A DNA stretch of 64,000 bases, taken from assembly GCA_910588295.1 (NCBI GenBank), contig CAJUQO010000005.1, positions 1-64,000 on the forward strand, given 5' to 3'. The number at the start of each line of letters is the position of its first letter. Within the stretch, counting starts at the first letter, position 1. Positions 26,517 to 34,024 of the stretch are shown here, piece by piece. The notes below the pieces were generated by a model, which saw nothing but the letters and a program-made list of their open reading frames with translations, was not told the DNA's origin and searched no databases. The stretch comes from an uncultured Lachnospiraceae bacterium (lineage in GTDB: Bacteria; Bacillota; Clostridia; Lachnospirales; Lachnospiraceae). A program made the translations under genes and the position numbers.

Positions 26517-26545
26517 TTGACGTGCACTTTTTTTAGTATTATACT
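26517..26545 (+). promoter_or_regulatory. Near-consensus promoter for metal-export genes
   Basis: TTGACG (26517-26522), a 17-base spacer and TATACT (26540-26545). Immediately downstream, the AT-rich dyad AAGTA-N9-TACTT (~26553-26571) overlaps the expected transcription start and is a candidate ArsR-type operator. Confidence 0.75.
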
Positions 26546-26608
26546 ACGGCCATAAGTATTAAACAAGTACTTAAATATTAAATTAATGGGACAGGGAGGA
26601 TTTTTGCA

Positions 26609-26827
26609 ATGAAAAAAACGTATAAAATTGAGGTGGATTGTGCTAACTGCGCGAACCTGATGGAGGATACGGCTCGCAAGGTCACGGGAGTGGAGACGGC
26701 CACCGTAAATTTTATGACCCAGAAAATGATTGTGGAGTTTGCCGGCGGCCATGATCCAAAAAGCGTGATGACGGATGTGCTGAAAGCCTGCAAGAAAGTG
26801 GAACCGGACTGTGAGATCTTCTTTTGA
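26609..26827 (+). CDS. Heavy-metal-associated (HMA) domain chaperone
   Basis: A 72-residue free-standing ferredoxin-like HMA domain. The metal-binding C11-A-N-C14 loop (DCANCANLMED) carries the aspartate before the first cysteine that is common in Zn/Cd/Pb-type domains. The family delivers metal to P-type ATPases; the ATPase 86 bases downstream lacks its own N-terminal HMA domain, so this protein probably replaces it in trans. Its own promoter and an intervening terminator suggest higher expression than the pump. Confidence 0.92.
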   Translation: MKKTYKIEVDCANCANLMEDTARKVTGVETATVNFMTQKMIVEFAGGHDPKSVMTDVLKACKKVEPDCEIFF

Positions 26828-26853
26828 TCCGATTTTGATTTGCCGGTTTTATG

Positions 26854-26897
26854 GCGTCCCCAAAACAGGCTGCACAGTTTTGGGGCGCTGTTTTTTT
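26854..26897 (+). terminator. Intercistronic terminator/attenuator between chaperone and ATPase
   Basis: GCGTCCCCAAAAC / GTTTTGGGGCGC form a ~12-bp stem with an 11-base loop, followed by a T-run at 26890-26897. This is a textbook intrinsic terminator placed inside the operon, only 17 bases before the ATPase start. Confidence 0.85.
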
Positions 26898-26913
26898 ATG
26901 AAAGGGGTATAGT

Positions 26914-28929
26914 ATGCAGGAAATGATCATAACAATATTGCTTAGCGCCGTTGTACTGGCGGCCGCGGGGCTTCTCTTTTTTGTCGGCCGCCGTCAAAAT
27001 GGTATGACGAAAAAGCAGCGTGTCATGATGACCCGTATCCTGATCGCTGCCGCAGTTCTTCTGGGGCTCCAGTTTCTTTCCGCGGAGACATTTGACAGGC
27101 TGGACGGATACACATTCCCGGCTGGGGGGCGTTTGCTCCGCCTTGTGTGTTACTTTGCGGATTATCTTATTATAGGATATGATATTTTAAGGAAAGCCGG
27201 AAAGGGTATTAAAAACCACCGTGTGTTTGATGAAAATTTCCTGATGGCCGTGGCCACGGTGGGCGCTTTGGCGCTGGCCATCTATGAGAACGGCGAATAT
27301 CTGGAGGCCATTGCCGTCATGCTGTTTTACCAGATCGGCGAGTGGTTCCAGGGGTATGCGGTAGGCAAGAGCCGCCGCAATATCAGTGATCTGATGGATA
27401 TCCGCCCGGATTACGCCAATGTGGAAATGGAAGGGAAGCTGGAACAGGTGGATCCGGATGAGGTGGAGGTCGGCAGCGTGATCGTTGTCCAGCCGGGGGA
27501 GAAGGTACCGATTGACGGGATTATCGTGGAGGGAACCTCCAGCTTGAACACCAGCGCCCTGACCGGAGAGAGCCTGCCCCGGGAGGCAAAGGCCGGGGAG
27601 GAAGTCATCAGCGGCTGTATCAGCATGACCGGCGTCTTGAAGATACGGACGACAAAGGAATTCGGGGAATCCACAGTATCCAAAATCCTGGATCTGGTGG
27701 AGAACGCCAGCTCCAGGAAATCAAGATCTGAAGATTTTATTTCAAAATTCGCGAGAGTCTACACGCCGGCGGTGTGCTACAGCGCCCTGGCCCTGGCGGT
27801 TCTTCCTCCGGTGGTTCGCATGGCTTTCCTGGGAGTGACGGCGGAGTGGGGCGTGTGGATCTACCGGGCGCTGACATTCCTGGTCATCAGCTGTCCCTGC
27901 GCTCTGGTCATCAGCATTCCTTTAAGCTTCTTTGCCGGTATCGGCGGCGCGAGCCAGGAGGGCGTCCTGGTAAAGGGTTCAAACTATCTGGAAATCCTTT
28001 CCAAAACAAAATATGTGGTTTTTGATAAGACGGGGACACTGACCAGGGGCGTTTTTGAGGTGAACGGTATCCACCACGCCGCTATAGAACAGGAAAAGCT
28101 GCTGGAGTATGCGGCCCTGGCAGAGAGCGCTTCTTCTCATCCGATCAGCAGGAGCCTACAGCGGGCCTGTGGAAAAGAGATAGACAGGAGCCGTGTGACG
28201 GATATACAGGAAATCAGCGGCAACGGCGTCACGGCGAAGGTGGACGGTATTTCTGTGGCCGCCGGTAATGATAAGCTGATGAAACGGCTGGAGATCCCAT
28301 TTCGGGACTGTCACCAGACCGGCACGGTCATCCATGTGGCCATAGACGGAGCTTATGCAGGACATATTGTGATCTCGGATGTGGTGAAGCCCCATGCGAA
28401 AGAGGCCGTTGCGGCGCTTAAAAAGGCCGGAGTGGAAAAGACGGTCATGCTGACCGGCGACGCCGGAAAGGTGGCGGAACAGGTGGCCGCGTCCCTGGGC
28501 ATCGACGAGGTCTACAGTGAACTGCTTCCGGGGGATAAAGTCTCGAAAGTGGAAGAGCTGCTGCAAAAGAAACCGGAAAATGCGAAGCTGGCCTTTGTCG
28601 GCGACGGCATCAACGACGCGCCGGTGCTGTCCAGGGCGGATATAGGTATCGCCATGGGGGCTATGGGATCAGATGCGGCCATCGAGGCGGCGGATGTGGT
28701 GCTGATGGACGACGATCCCCTCAAGATTAAAAAAGCCATCCGGATATCCAGAAAATGCATGGGTATTGTTTACCAGAATATTGTGTTTGCTTTGGCGGTG
28801 AAGTTCGCCTGCCTGGCTTTGGGGGCGGCGGGCATTGCCAATATGTACCTGGCGATCTTTGCGGACGTAGGGGTCATGGTACTGGCGGTGCTGAACGCGA
28901 TCCGGTGCCTGTTTGTGAAAAAACTGTAG
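26914..28929 (+). CDS. Heavy-metal-translocating P1B-type ATPase
   Basis: A 671-residue efflux pump. It has the transmembrane C327-P-C329 motif (VISCPCALVIS), the actuator motif TGES, the phosphorylated Asp371 in DKTGTLTRG, the HP motif (SSHPISRSL) and the GDGINDAPVL hinge. The CPC motif and the family pattern favour Zn2+/Cd2+/Pb2+ export (ZntA/CadA-like). There is no N-terminal metal-binding domain, which the separate chaperone upstream may supply. The ATG at 26914 follows AAAGGGG. Confidence 0.93.
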   Translation: MQEMIITILLSAVVLAAAGLLFFVGRRQNGMTKKQRVMMTRILIAAAVLLGLQFLSAETFDRLDGYTFPAGGRLLRLVCYFADYLIIGYDILRKAGKGIKNHRVFDENFLMAVATVGALALAIYENGEYLEAIAVMLFYQIGEWFQGYAVGKSRRNISDLMDIRPDYANVEMEGKLEQVDPDEVEVGSVIVVQPGEKVPIDGIIVEGTSSLNTSALTGESLPREAKAGEEVISGCISMTGVLKIRTTKEFGESTVSKILDLVENASSRKSRSEDFISKFARVYTPAVCYSALALAVLPPVVRMAFLGVTAEWGVWIYRALTFLVISCPCALVISIPLSFFAGIGGASQEGVLVKGSNYLEILSKTKYVVFDKTGTLTRGVFEVNGIHHAAIEQEKLLEYAALAESASSHPISRSLQRACGKEIDRSRVTDIQEISGNGVTAKVDGISVAAGNDKLMKRLEIPFRDCHQTGTVIHVAIDGAYAGHIVISDVVKPHAKEAVAALKKAGVEKTVMLTGDAGKVAEQVAASLGIDEVYSELLPGDKVSKVEELLQKKPENAKLAFVGDGINDAPVLSRADIGIAMGAMGSDAAIEAADVVLMDDDPLKIKKAIRISRKCMGIVYQNIVFALAVKFACLALGAAGIANMYLAIFADVGVMVLAVLNAIRCLFVKKL

Positions 28930-28945
28930 AAGCGCAGAATGCGGC

Positions 28946-29014
28946 GGGCCTGCATACATTCTCCGGAAAACGGGATCAGGGATCCCCTAGTTTCCGGGGA
29001 AGGTACGCAGGCCC
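28946..29014 (+). terminator. Long compound hairpin downstream of ATPase
   Basis: GGGCCTGC / GCAGGCCC at the ends and CCGGAAA / TTTCCGG inside enclose a further GGGATC..GATCCC dyad, giving a ~69-nt structure 16 bases after the ATPase stop. The T-tract after it is weak, so termination is probable but not certain. Confidence 0.5.
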
Positions 29015-29093
29015 GTTTGGGTATAGATTTTGGTGACAGTGAAGCCGGAAAGCTGATCTGTTACGGATAGTGGCATCTGGAGCAGATGACGGA

Positions 29094-29122
29094 TTGTGAA
29101 ACCGGCGGGGATGGAATATAAT
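29094..29122 (+). promoter_or_regulatory. Sigma-A-type promoter
   Basis: TTGTGA (29094-29099), a 17-base spacer and TATAAT (29117-29122). It lies upstream of the decayed ATPase-like gene and may now drive the regulator operon at 29622. Confidence 0.5.
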
Positions 29123-29147
29123 AGGGCTTATCAGACAGGGAAACCTT

Positions 29148-29580
29148 TTTGGGGATACCGGGGATGCAGGAAAAAACGAGCGGAATAAAGAGCTTTTCCG
29201 GGGACTAAAGATCATGGATGCCGGCGGAGGCTATACCGGACGGATGGGTCTGTATCCTGTGATCAATCTGACCTTAAAATCGGCCAAACAGGAAAGCTTT
29301 GAGGCCGCGTACTATGCCATACAGTCAGAGATCGTGGCCGAGTTTGACAGGCACCGGGATATCCTTGAGCGGGGGGAAGAGCGGATTACCGCAAAAGAGT
29401 ATGAACAGTATAGCTGTATTGCTGATGAAAAAGCGGATAAAAGCCTGCTGCAGGGCTCTCTGAAACTGTTTTGAAGGTGCACGTATAAGATCACCGGATG
29501 TCCTAGGATATCCAAAGAGAGCATCTTTACCGGGCCGAACCATGAAATAGAATTGCATTACGGGGATTTTTATGGTACAG
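29148..29580 (+). pseudogene. Decayed AAA-ATPase-like/PD-(D/E)XK (PF09820-type) gene
   Basis: One open stretch to 29474 reads NERNKELFRGLKIMDAGGGY then GLYPVINLTLKSAKQESFEA, which resembles the AAA-ATPase-like proteins of Clostridia and Bacteroidetes. After its stop a second frame (~29481-29570) reads TGCPRISKESIFTGPNHEIE and HYGDFYG, which resembles a later conserved block of the same family (R-x-SK-x-SIFTGLNN). The Walker A region, the LLIDEYD block between them and the C-terminal nuclease are missing. The locus is therefore a remnant with an internal deletion and a frameshift, although part could still be translated as an 86-residue peptide from 29214. Confidence 0.6.
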
Positions 29581-29621
29581 TTTCAGTATTAACGTGCAGG
29601 GGCACGGCGAGGGGGACAGGC

Positions 29622-30656
29622 ATGGTAACGCTAAAGCAGATTGCCGCCATGGCCGGGGTGTCCAGGGGAACGGTGGACCGGGTGGTGAACCACCGGGGCG
29701 GAGTGAATGAGGAGACGGCGAGGAAAGTGCAGGCCATTGTGGATTCCGTGGGATATGTGCCCAACAGCATCGGACGCACCCTGGCCAACAGCCGGAAGAA
29801 TTTCCGCTTGGGCTTTTTGAGCTTCCAGAGCACCAGCGCCAATCCATTTTTTACGGACGTCCTGCGGGGAGTAAAATGCGCGGCCCAGGAGCTGCGGGAA
29901 TTCGGCGTGACGGTGGAGACGGCCTCCTGCGGCATGGAGGACGCTACGGGCGGGGAACAGATCGGGCATATCGAAGCCCTTGCCCGCGCGGGCATTCAGG
30001 GGCTGGCGATCACACCTTTCAACCATCCGGCAGTGGCCGCGAAATTGCGGGGTCTGGCGGAGCAGGGGATCCCGGTGATCAATGTCAATTCTGATCTGGC
30101 CGATTCTGCGCGGCTGTGTTACATCGGCAGCGATTACCGGAAAGCCGGTGAGACGGCGGGAGGGTTGATGGGCCTGTTCCACCGGACGGAGGGGAAGATA
30201 GGTATCGTGACCGGTTCTCCGCTGGTGGTCTGTCACACGGAGCGGGAAAAAGGATTCCGCGAGATCCTGGAAAAGAGGTATCCGGGACTTCCCATCGTGT
30301 CCAGGGAAATCAATCAGGATGATGATTTTGTCAGCTATGACGTGACCCGCCGGATGCTGGAGGAATGCCCGGAGCTGACCGGGCTGTATATAGCTGCCGG
30401 GGGCGTCTACGGGGCGTGCAGGGCCGTGGAGGCCGTGAGGCCGGGGAACAGGCCGGTGATTGTCAGCCATGATAAGGCGGAGACTACGCTGGAGATGCTG
30501 AGAAAAGGCGTGATCACGGCCACCATTGGACAGGAAGCGTTCCGGCAGGGGCATGAGCCGCTGCAGATGCTGTATGATTATCTTTCCAGAGGCGTCGTAC
30601 CGGAAGCGGATACGATATATACGCGGCTGGATATCTGTATCAGGGAAAACCTGTGA
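29622..30656 (+). CDS. LacI-family transcriptional regulator
   Basis: A 344-residue regulator. Residues 1-55 are the LacI HTH and hinge (VTLKQIAAMAGVSRGTVDRV, then VPNSIGRTLANSRK). A periplasmic-binding-protein-like effector domain follows (Peripla_BP type: PFFTDVLRGVK, INVNSDL, CYIGSDYRKAGE, VSHDKAE). These usually sense a sugar or sugar phosphate. The ATG at 29622 is the first codon of the recognisable HTH and follows GAGGGGGA. DUF4867 and DUF89 genes lie downstream and are the likely targets. Confidence 0.9.
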   Translation: MVTLKQIAAMAGVSRGTVDRVVNHRGGVNEETARKVQAIVDSVGYVPNSIGRTLANSRKNFRLGFLSFQSTSANPFFTDVLRGVKCAAQELREFGVTVETASCGMEDATGGEQIGHIEALARAGIQGLAITPFNHPAVAAKLRGLAEQGIPVINVNSDLADSARLCYIGSDYRKAGETAGGLMGLFHRTEGKIGIVTGSPLVVCHTEREKGFREILEKRYPGLPIVSREINQDDDFVSYDVTRRMLEECPELTGLYIAAGGVYGACRAVEAVRPGNRPVIVSHDKAETTLEMLRKGVITATIGQEAFRQGHEPLQMLYDYLSRGVVPEADTIYTRLDICIRENL

Positions 30657-30799
30657 AGCATGTTGTTTAGATGCACCCGGATGCTGCCGGGATCACCGGA
30701 CAGCGGTTGGGGCTGTTACGGAATATGCTTTCATGTGGAAATGGAACGTCGTGATACGCGGCGGTTTTCATAAAAAAATAAAGATGGGAGTGGTTTGAG

Positions 30800-31435
30800 A
30801 TGAAAATTTTACCGGTTACGGATCCTTCGTTTGCCGCTTACGGCAAAATCGTGGAGGGTTATGATTTCGGGGAGCTTTTGCGTGTGCTGGATGAGGTGAG
30901 CCCGTTGCCGGAGGGGGTCGTGTACGTGCCCGACCAGGAGGAGCTTAAAGGGCTGTCTGTGACGAAACTGCTGGCTTCCAATGAGTACGGCGGTATGCCG
31001 ATCCAGATGGGATACTGCAATGGTCATAACACAAAGCTGAACTGCCTGGAGTATCACAGGGACAGTGAGCTGAACCTGGGTACGGAAGATTTTATCCTGC
31101 TGGTGGCCGGGCGGGCGGATCTGGAAAACGGGCGGCTGGATACAGGTAAAGTAAAGGCTTTCCTTTGCCCGGCGGGAGTGATGGTGGAGGTTTATGCCAC
31201 TACGCTGCATTATGCGCCCTGTTCAGCAAAGAAAGGCCAGGGATTTAAGGTACTGATCGTTCTGCCGGAGGGTACGAACGGGCCGAAGCCGGAGATGGCT
31301 CCTCTGAACGACGAAGACCGTACCCTGTGGGCCTGTAATAAATGGCTGTTGGCCCATGAGGAGTCCGCGGAGGCTAAAGACGGCGCGGCGGTGCTGCTTC
31401 ACGGTGAGAATATTGATATTGCCGGGATGATCTGA
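30800..31435 (+). CDS. DUF4867 family protein (cupin-like)
   Basis: A 211-residue protein whose opening PVTDPSFAAYGKIVEGYDF and later YCNGHNTKLNCLEYHRDSEL and CPAGVMVEVYATTLHYAPC match DUF4867. The His/Glu pattern (H-x2-E ... Y-x-TTLHYAPC) is like that of cupin/ureidoglycolate-lyase folds, so a metal-dependent isomerase or lyase acting on a sugar acid or ureide is possible. The reaction is not established. It follows the LacI-type regulator by 143 bases and is 11 bases ahead of the DUF89 gene, which indicates one operon. Confidence 0.85.
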   Translation: MKILPVTDPSFAAYGKIVEGYDFGELLRVLDEVSPLPEGVVYVPDQEELKGLSVTKLLASNEYGGMPIQMGYCNGHNTKLNCLEYHRDSELNLGTEDFILLVAGRADLENGRLDTGKVKAFLCPAGVMVEVYATTLHYAPCSAKKGQGFKVLIVLPEGTNGPKPEMAPLNDEDRTLWACNKWLLAHEESAEAKDGAAVLLHGENIDIAGMI

Positions 31436-31446
31436 GGCGGCGCAGT

Positions 31447-32334
31447 ATGGAGATGACAGTTTCCTGTATGGCTTGTTTGCTGAATAAAGAGGAAAAACGG
31501 CTACAGAAAGAGAACGATGAAAAGAAGAAAGCCGCCTGTTTCCGCGAGATCCTTGGGCCTTTAGCGGAGGAGGCCGATGTGGGCACGGCGCCCTATCTGG
31601 TGAGCCGGATACGGGCAATTTATGCGAAATATTTTTCCCTGCCGGACACATTTACTCCGATCAAACGGCATTATAACCGGTTAATGCTGGACAGGGAAGT
31701 TGATTTTCGGCGGCGGATTGAGGTGAGCCCTGATCCGGTGCGCATGGCCCTGTGCCTTTCCCGGACAGCCAATTATATTGATTTCGGAGTGAACAGCCAG
31801 GTAACGGAGGAGCAGCTCACTGAGTTGTTTGATAAAGCGGATCCCTCGGATGTGGACGAAGTAGAATACGGGCGGTTTTGTGATGAGCTGGAGCGGGCCG
31901 GGAGTTTCCTGTTGCTGGCGGACAACTGCGGGGAGATTGTGCTGGACAAGCTGCTGATCGAGACGCTGAAAAAACACTATCCCCGGCTGTCCTGCGCCAT
32001 GATGGTGCGGGGCGGCGATGTGTCCAATGATGTGACATGGGAGGATGCGGCGGAAGTGGGGGTTGAAAACGTAGCCCGGGTGGTTTCCAACGGCACGCGG
32101 ATCGGCGGCACAGATGTGGCGCATATCAGCGACGAAGCCCGCGGGGCGCTGGAGGCGGCCGACGTGATCCTGGCGAAAGGCCAGGGGAATTTTGAGACTG
32201 TTTATGGCAGTGGCTATAATGTTTACTATCTCTTTTTATGCAAATGCGACCTGTTCACCCGCCGTTTTGGGGTGGAGAAATACGGCGGCATGTTTGTCAA
32301 TGAAAAGCGGGTGGCGGATGTGATGCGGGGATAG
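31447..32334 (+). CDS. DUF89/ARMT1-like metal-dependent phosphatase
   Basis: A 295-residue protein of the DUF89 damage-control phosphatase family. The hallmark LLADNCGEIVLDK (Asp-Asn-x-Gly-Glu-x-x-x-Asp) and the later AKGQGNFETVYG (metal-coordinating) are present. Family enzymes remove phosphate from harmful or surplus sugar or cofactor phosphates using Co2+, Ni2+ or Mg2+. Cysteines near the N-terminus (SCMACLLNKEEK) match the bacterial/archaeal subfamily. It is in an operon with DUF4867 and probably under the LacI-type regulator. Confidence 0.85.
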   Translation: MEMTVSCMACLLNKEEKRLQKENDEKKKAACFREILGPLAEEADVGTAPYLVSRIRAIYAKYFSLPDTFTPIKRHYNRLMLDREVDFRRRIEVSPDPVRMALCLSRTANYIDFGVNSQVTEEQLTELFDKADPSDVDEVEYGRFCDELERAGSFLLLADNCGEIVLDKLLIETLKKHYPRLSCAMMVRGGDVSNDVTWEDAAEVGVENVARVVSNGTRIGGTDVAHISDEARGALEAADVILAKGQGNFETVYGSGYNVYYLFLCKCDLFTRRFGVEKYGGMFVNEKRVADVMRG

Positions 32335-32371
32335 GAGCCTGGGCTTCTGTGCTGGCTTGCGATGAGCGCCT

Positions 32372-32421
32372 AAAATATGGCTTTCATTTGTCTGTTTTCG
32401 GACAAGTGGAAGCCATATTTT
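32372..32421 (+). terminator. Intrinsic terminator
   Basis: AAAATATGGCTT / AAGCCATATTTT form an imperfect ~20-bp stem with a GTTTTC-containing loop 37 bases after the DUF89 stop, with U-rich ends. It closes the LacI operon. Confidence 0.85.
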
Positions 32422-32490
32422 GTGGTGCGGGACAATAGGCCGGGGATTTTCGCGGCTGTGAGGAAGGATTCATTTAAATATATTTCTGTC

Positions 32491-32534
32491 CTGTGGTAAG
32501 CCTCCTGACATTGCGGGCGGAATTGTTGTAAACT
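32491..32534 (+). repeat. 44-nt leader repeat, copy 1
   Basis: This block, from CTGTGGTAAG to TTGTAAACT, matches 37521-37564 at 43 of 44 positions. It contains a plausible promoter: CTGACA at 32505-32510 followed 16-18 bases later by TGTAAA or TAAACT. Weaker similarity continues for ~60 bases. It lies ~150 bases ahead of the four-helix membrane protein gene; the rest of the 32422-32683 gap is AT-rich and shows no gene. Confidence 0.85.
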
Positions 32535-32683
32535 GCAAACATATATGAGAACTTAGAAAATAGATAAAATATGGGTTTAAAGGGCAAAGGGATGTTATAA
32601 CGGCAGCATATGAAGAGCAGGGCAAAGGTGACGGCGCCTTTTTGTTAACAGTATTGTAAATATACGGGTGGGAGGCATGGGTG

Positions 32684-33970
32684 ATGGGAAATACAAAAGA
32701 AGGCTCCGGCGAATTTAATAAAAAAATAATCGTGTTGAGAGCTGTCCTTTGGTTGATGATTTTCACGATCATACCATGGATTTTGGATCTTACATATTAT
32801 GGGATAATCAGGTGCAGATATTGTATATCAGTATTAGAGATAATAACGTATGTTCCCAGGTTTTTTGGAATGTCGCATAAGGAATTGTGGGAATTTGTTA
32901 CAAGTGGGGTAGGTGTAGTAATTACAATCGTTAGTATTTTTTTTACGTTTGCGTTTGGATTATATGACCGTTTTGAAGAGAAGATATTTGGAATTCCCAG
33001 AAAAGAATTGTTAGTGGAAGAACGAAAGGACCGTTTCTATGGGCAAGTGCGATGGATGGTGATTATTCTTCCGGTATATATGGTTTTCAGCGTCTGTCTC
33101 AAAGCCTGCGCTGTAAGTTATTGCTTATTATTGCTTAGTTATGTTCTTCTTGTTATTATGTATTCCAGGTATCGTAAATCCTATATGGAAGAAGCAATGA
33201 TGGCTGCATTATGCCAAAAACTTTTGAGGGCATTTCGTGATTTGGACAGTGTTAAGGACATGGGGCCTTGGAGAGAGTTCTATCAAATTCTGGATGATAT
33301 TCATGGGTTTGTGAAAAAAGAACGGGATTGGAGCCGTGTTCAGAAGCTGTTCTTCAGATTTTTGGATGAAGTGCGGCAGGAAGATGATGACGTTTGTTTT
33401 GTAACCGTATATTATTTTATGTCATTCGTTTTTGGCTGGAAAAACCCAGTGCACGAATTTGATGCGTTTCGGATTGTGGAGCAGTATATGGGACATATGA
33501 AATACGATGGAACGCGATATGATTATGCAGATTCCAAAGATGCGGCATTATTGTGGGGAATGCTGGCAGCGCTGATTCCCCATGCAAAAGAAGACGAGCT
33601 TGTAAATTTTTTTGAGTATTTTTCCGATTTCGAGAATCGAAGCCGGTATCGAATACAGCGCGAAGGTGTAGAATTATCAGAATATATTTGCCAGAAAGAG
33701 TCCGCAATGGTATTGATGGCCTTTGAAGAATGGCTGGTGAAAAACGATTCGGAAAAAAGGGAATTGGCGGTAATGGCGAACAAGATATATATAAGGGGGA
33801 AAAGCTTTTTTTCCGTGGATGCCGAATCTGGGCTGAGGGATACAATACTTTTATACGGATATATTCATGAGAACCCTATGTTTATTGAGACGGTTTTGAA
33901 AATATTTGAAAAAGAGGATTCAGAGAAGTTCAAGAAAAGCAATGTGGCGTATCTTATTCAAAGTATATAA
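32684..33970 (+). CDS. Four-helix membrane protein, unknown function
   Basis: About 428 residues. Four hydrophobic segments are visible near residues 15-38, 72-95, 122-142 and 143-163, with a basic/amphipathic linker between helices 2 and 3. The C-terminal ~260 residues are soluble, helical and rich in Glu, Asp and aromatic residues, with no motif I recognise. GGAGG at 32671-32675 serves either the ATG at 32684 (spacing 8, preferred) or an in-frame GTG at 32681. Base composition is much more AT-rich than the genes to its left. The next gene, an HExxH protein, starts 54 bases later and is almost certainly co-transcribed. A membrane effector or sensor role is a guess. Confidence 0.8.
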   Translation: MGNTKEGSGEFNKKIIVLRAVLWLMIFTIIPWILDLTYYGIIRCRYCISVLEIITYVPRFFGMSHKELWEFVTSGVGVVITIVSIFFTFAFGLYDRFEEKIFGIPRKELLVEERKDRFYGQVRWMVIILPVYMVFSVCLKACAVSYCLLLLSYVLLVIMYSRYRKSYMEEAMMAALCQKLLRAFRDLDSVKDMGPWREFYQILDDIHGFVKKERDWSRVQKLFFRFLDEVRQEDDDVCFVTVYYFMSFVFGWKNPVHEFDAFRIVEQYMGHMKYDGTRYDYADSKDAALLWGMLAALIPHAKEDELVNFFEYFSDFENRSRYRIQREGVELSEYICQKESAMVLMAFEEWLVKNDSEKRELAVMANKIYIRGKSFFSVDAESGLRDTILLYGYIHENPMFIETVLKIFEKEDSEKFKKSNVAYLIQSI

Positions 33971-34024
33971 GTTCTGGAATAATCAAATAATCTTGAAACA
34001 GGTCGTGGATGGAGGACATGAAAA

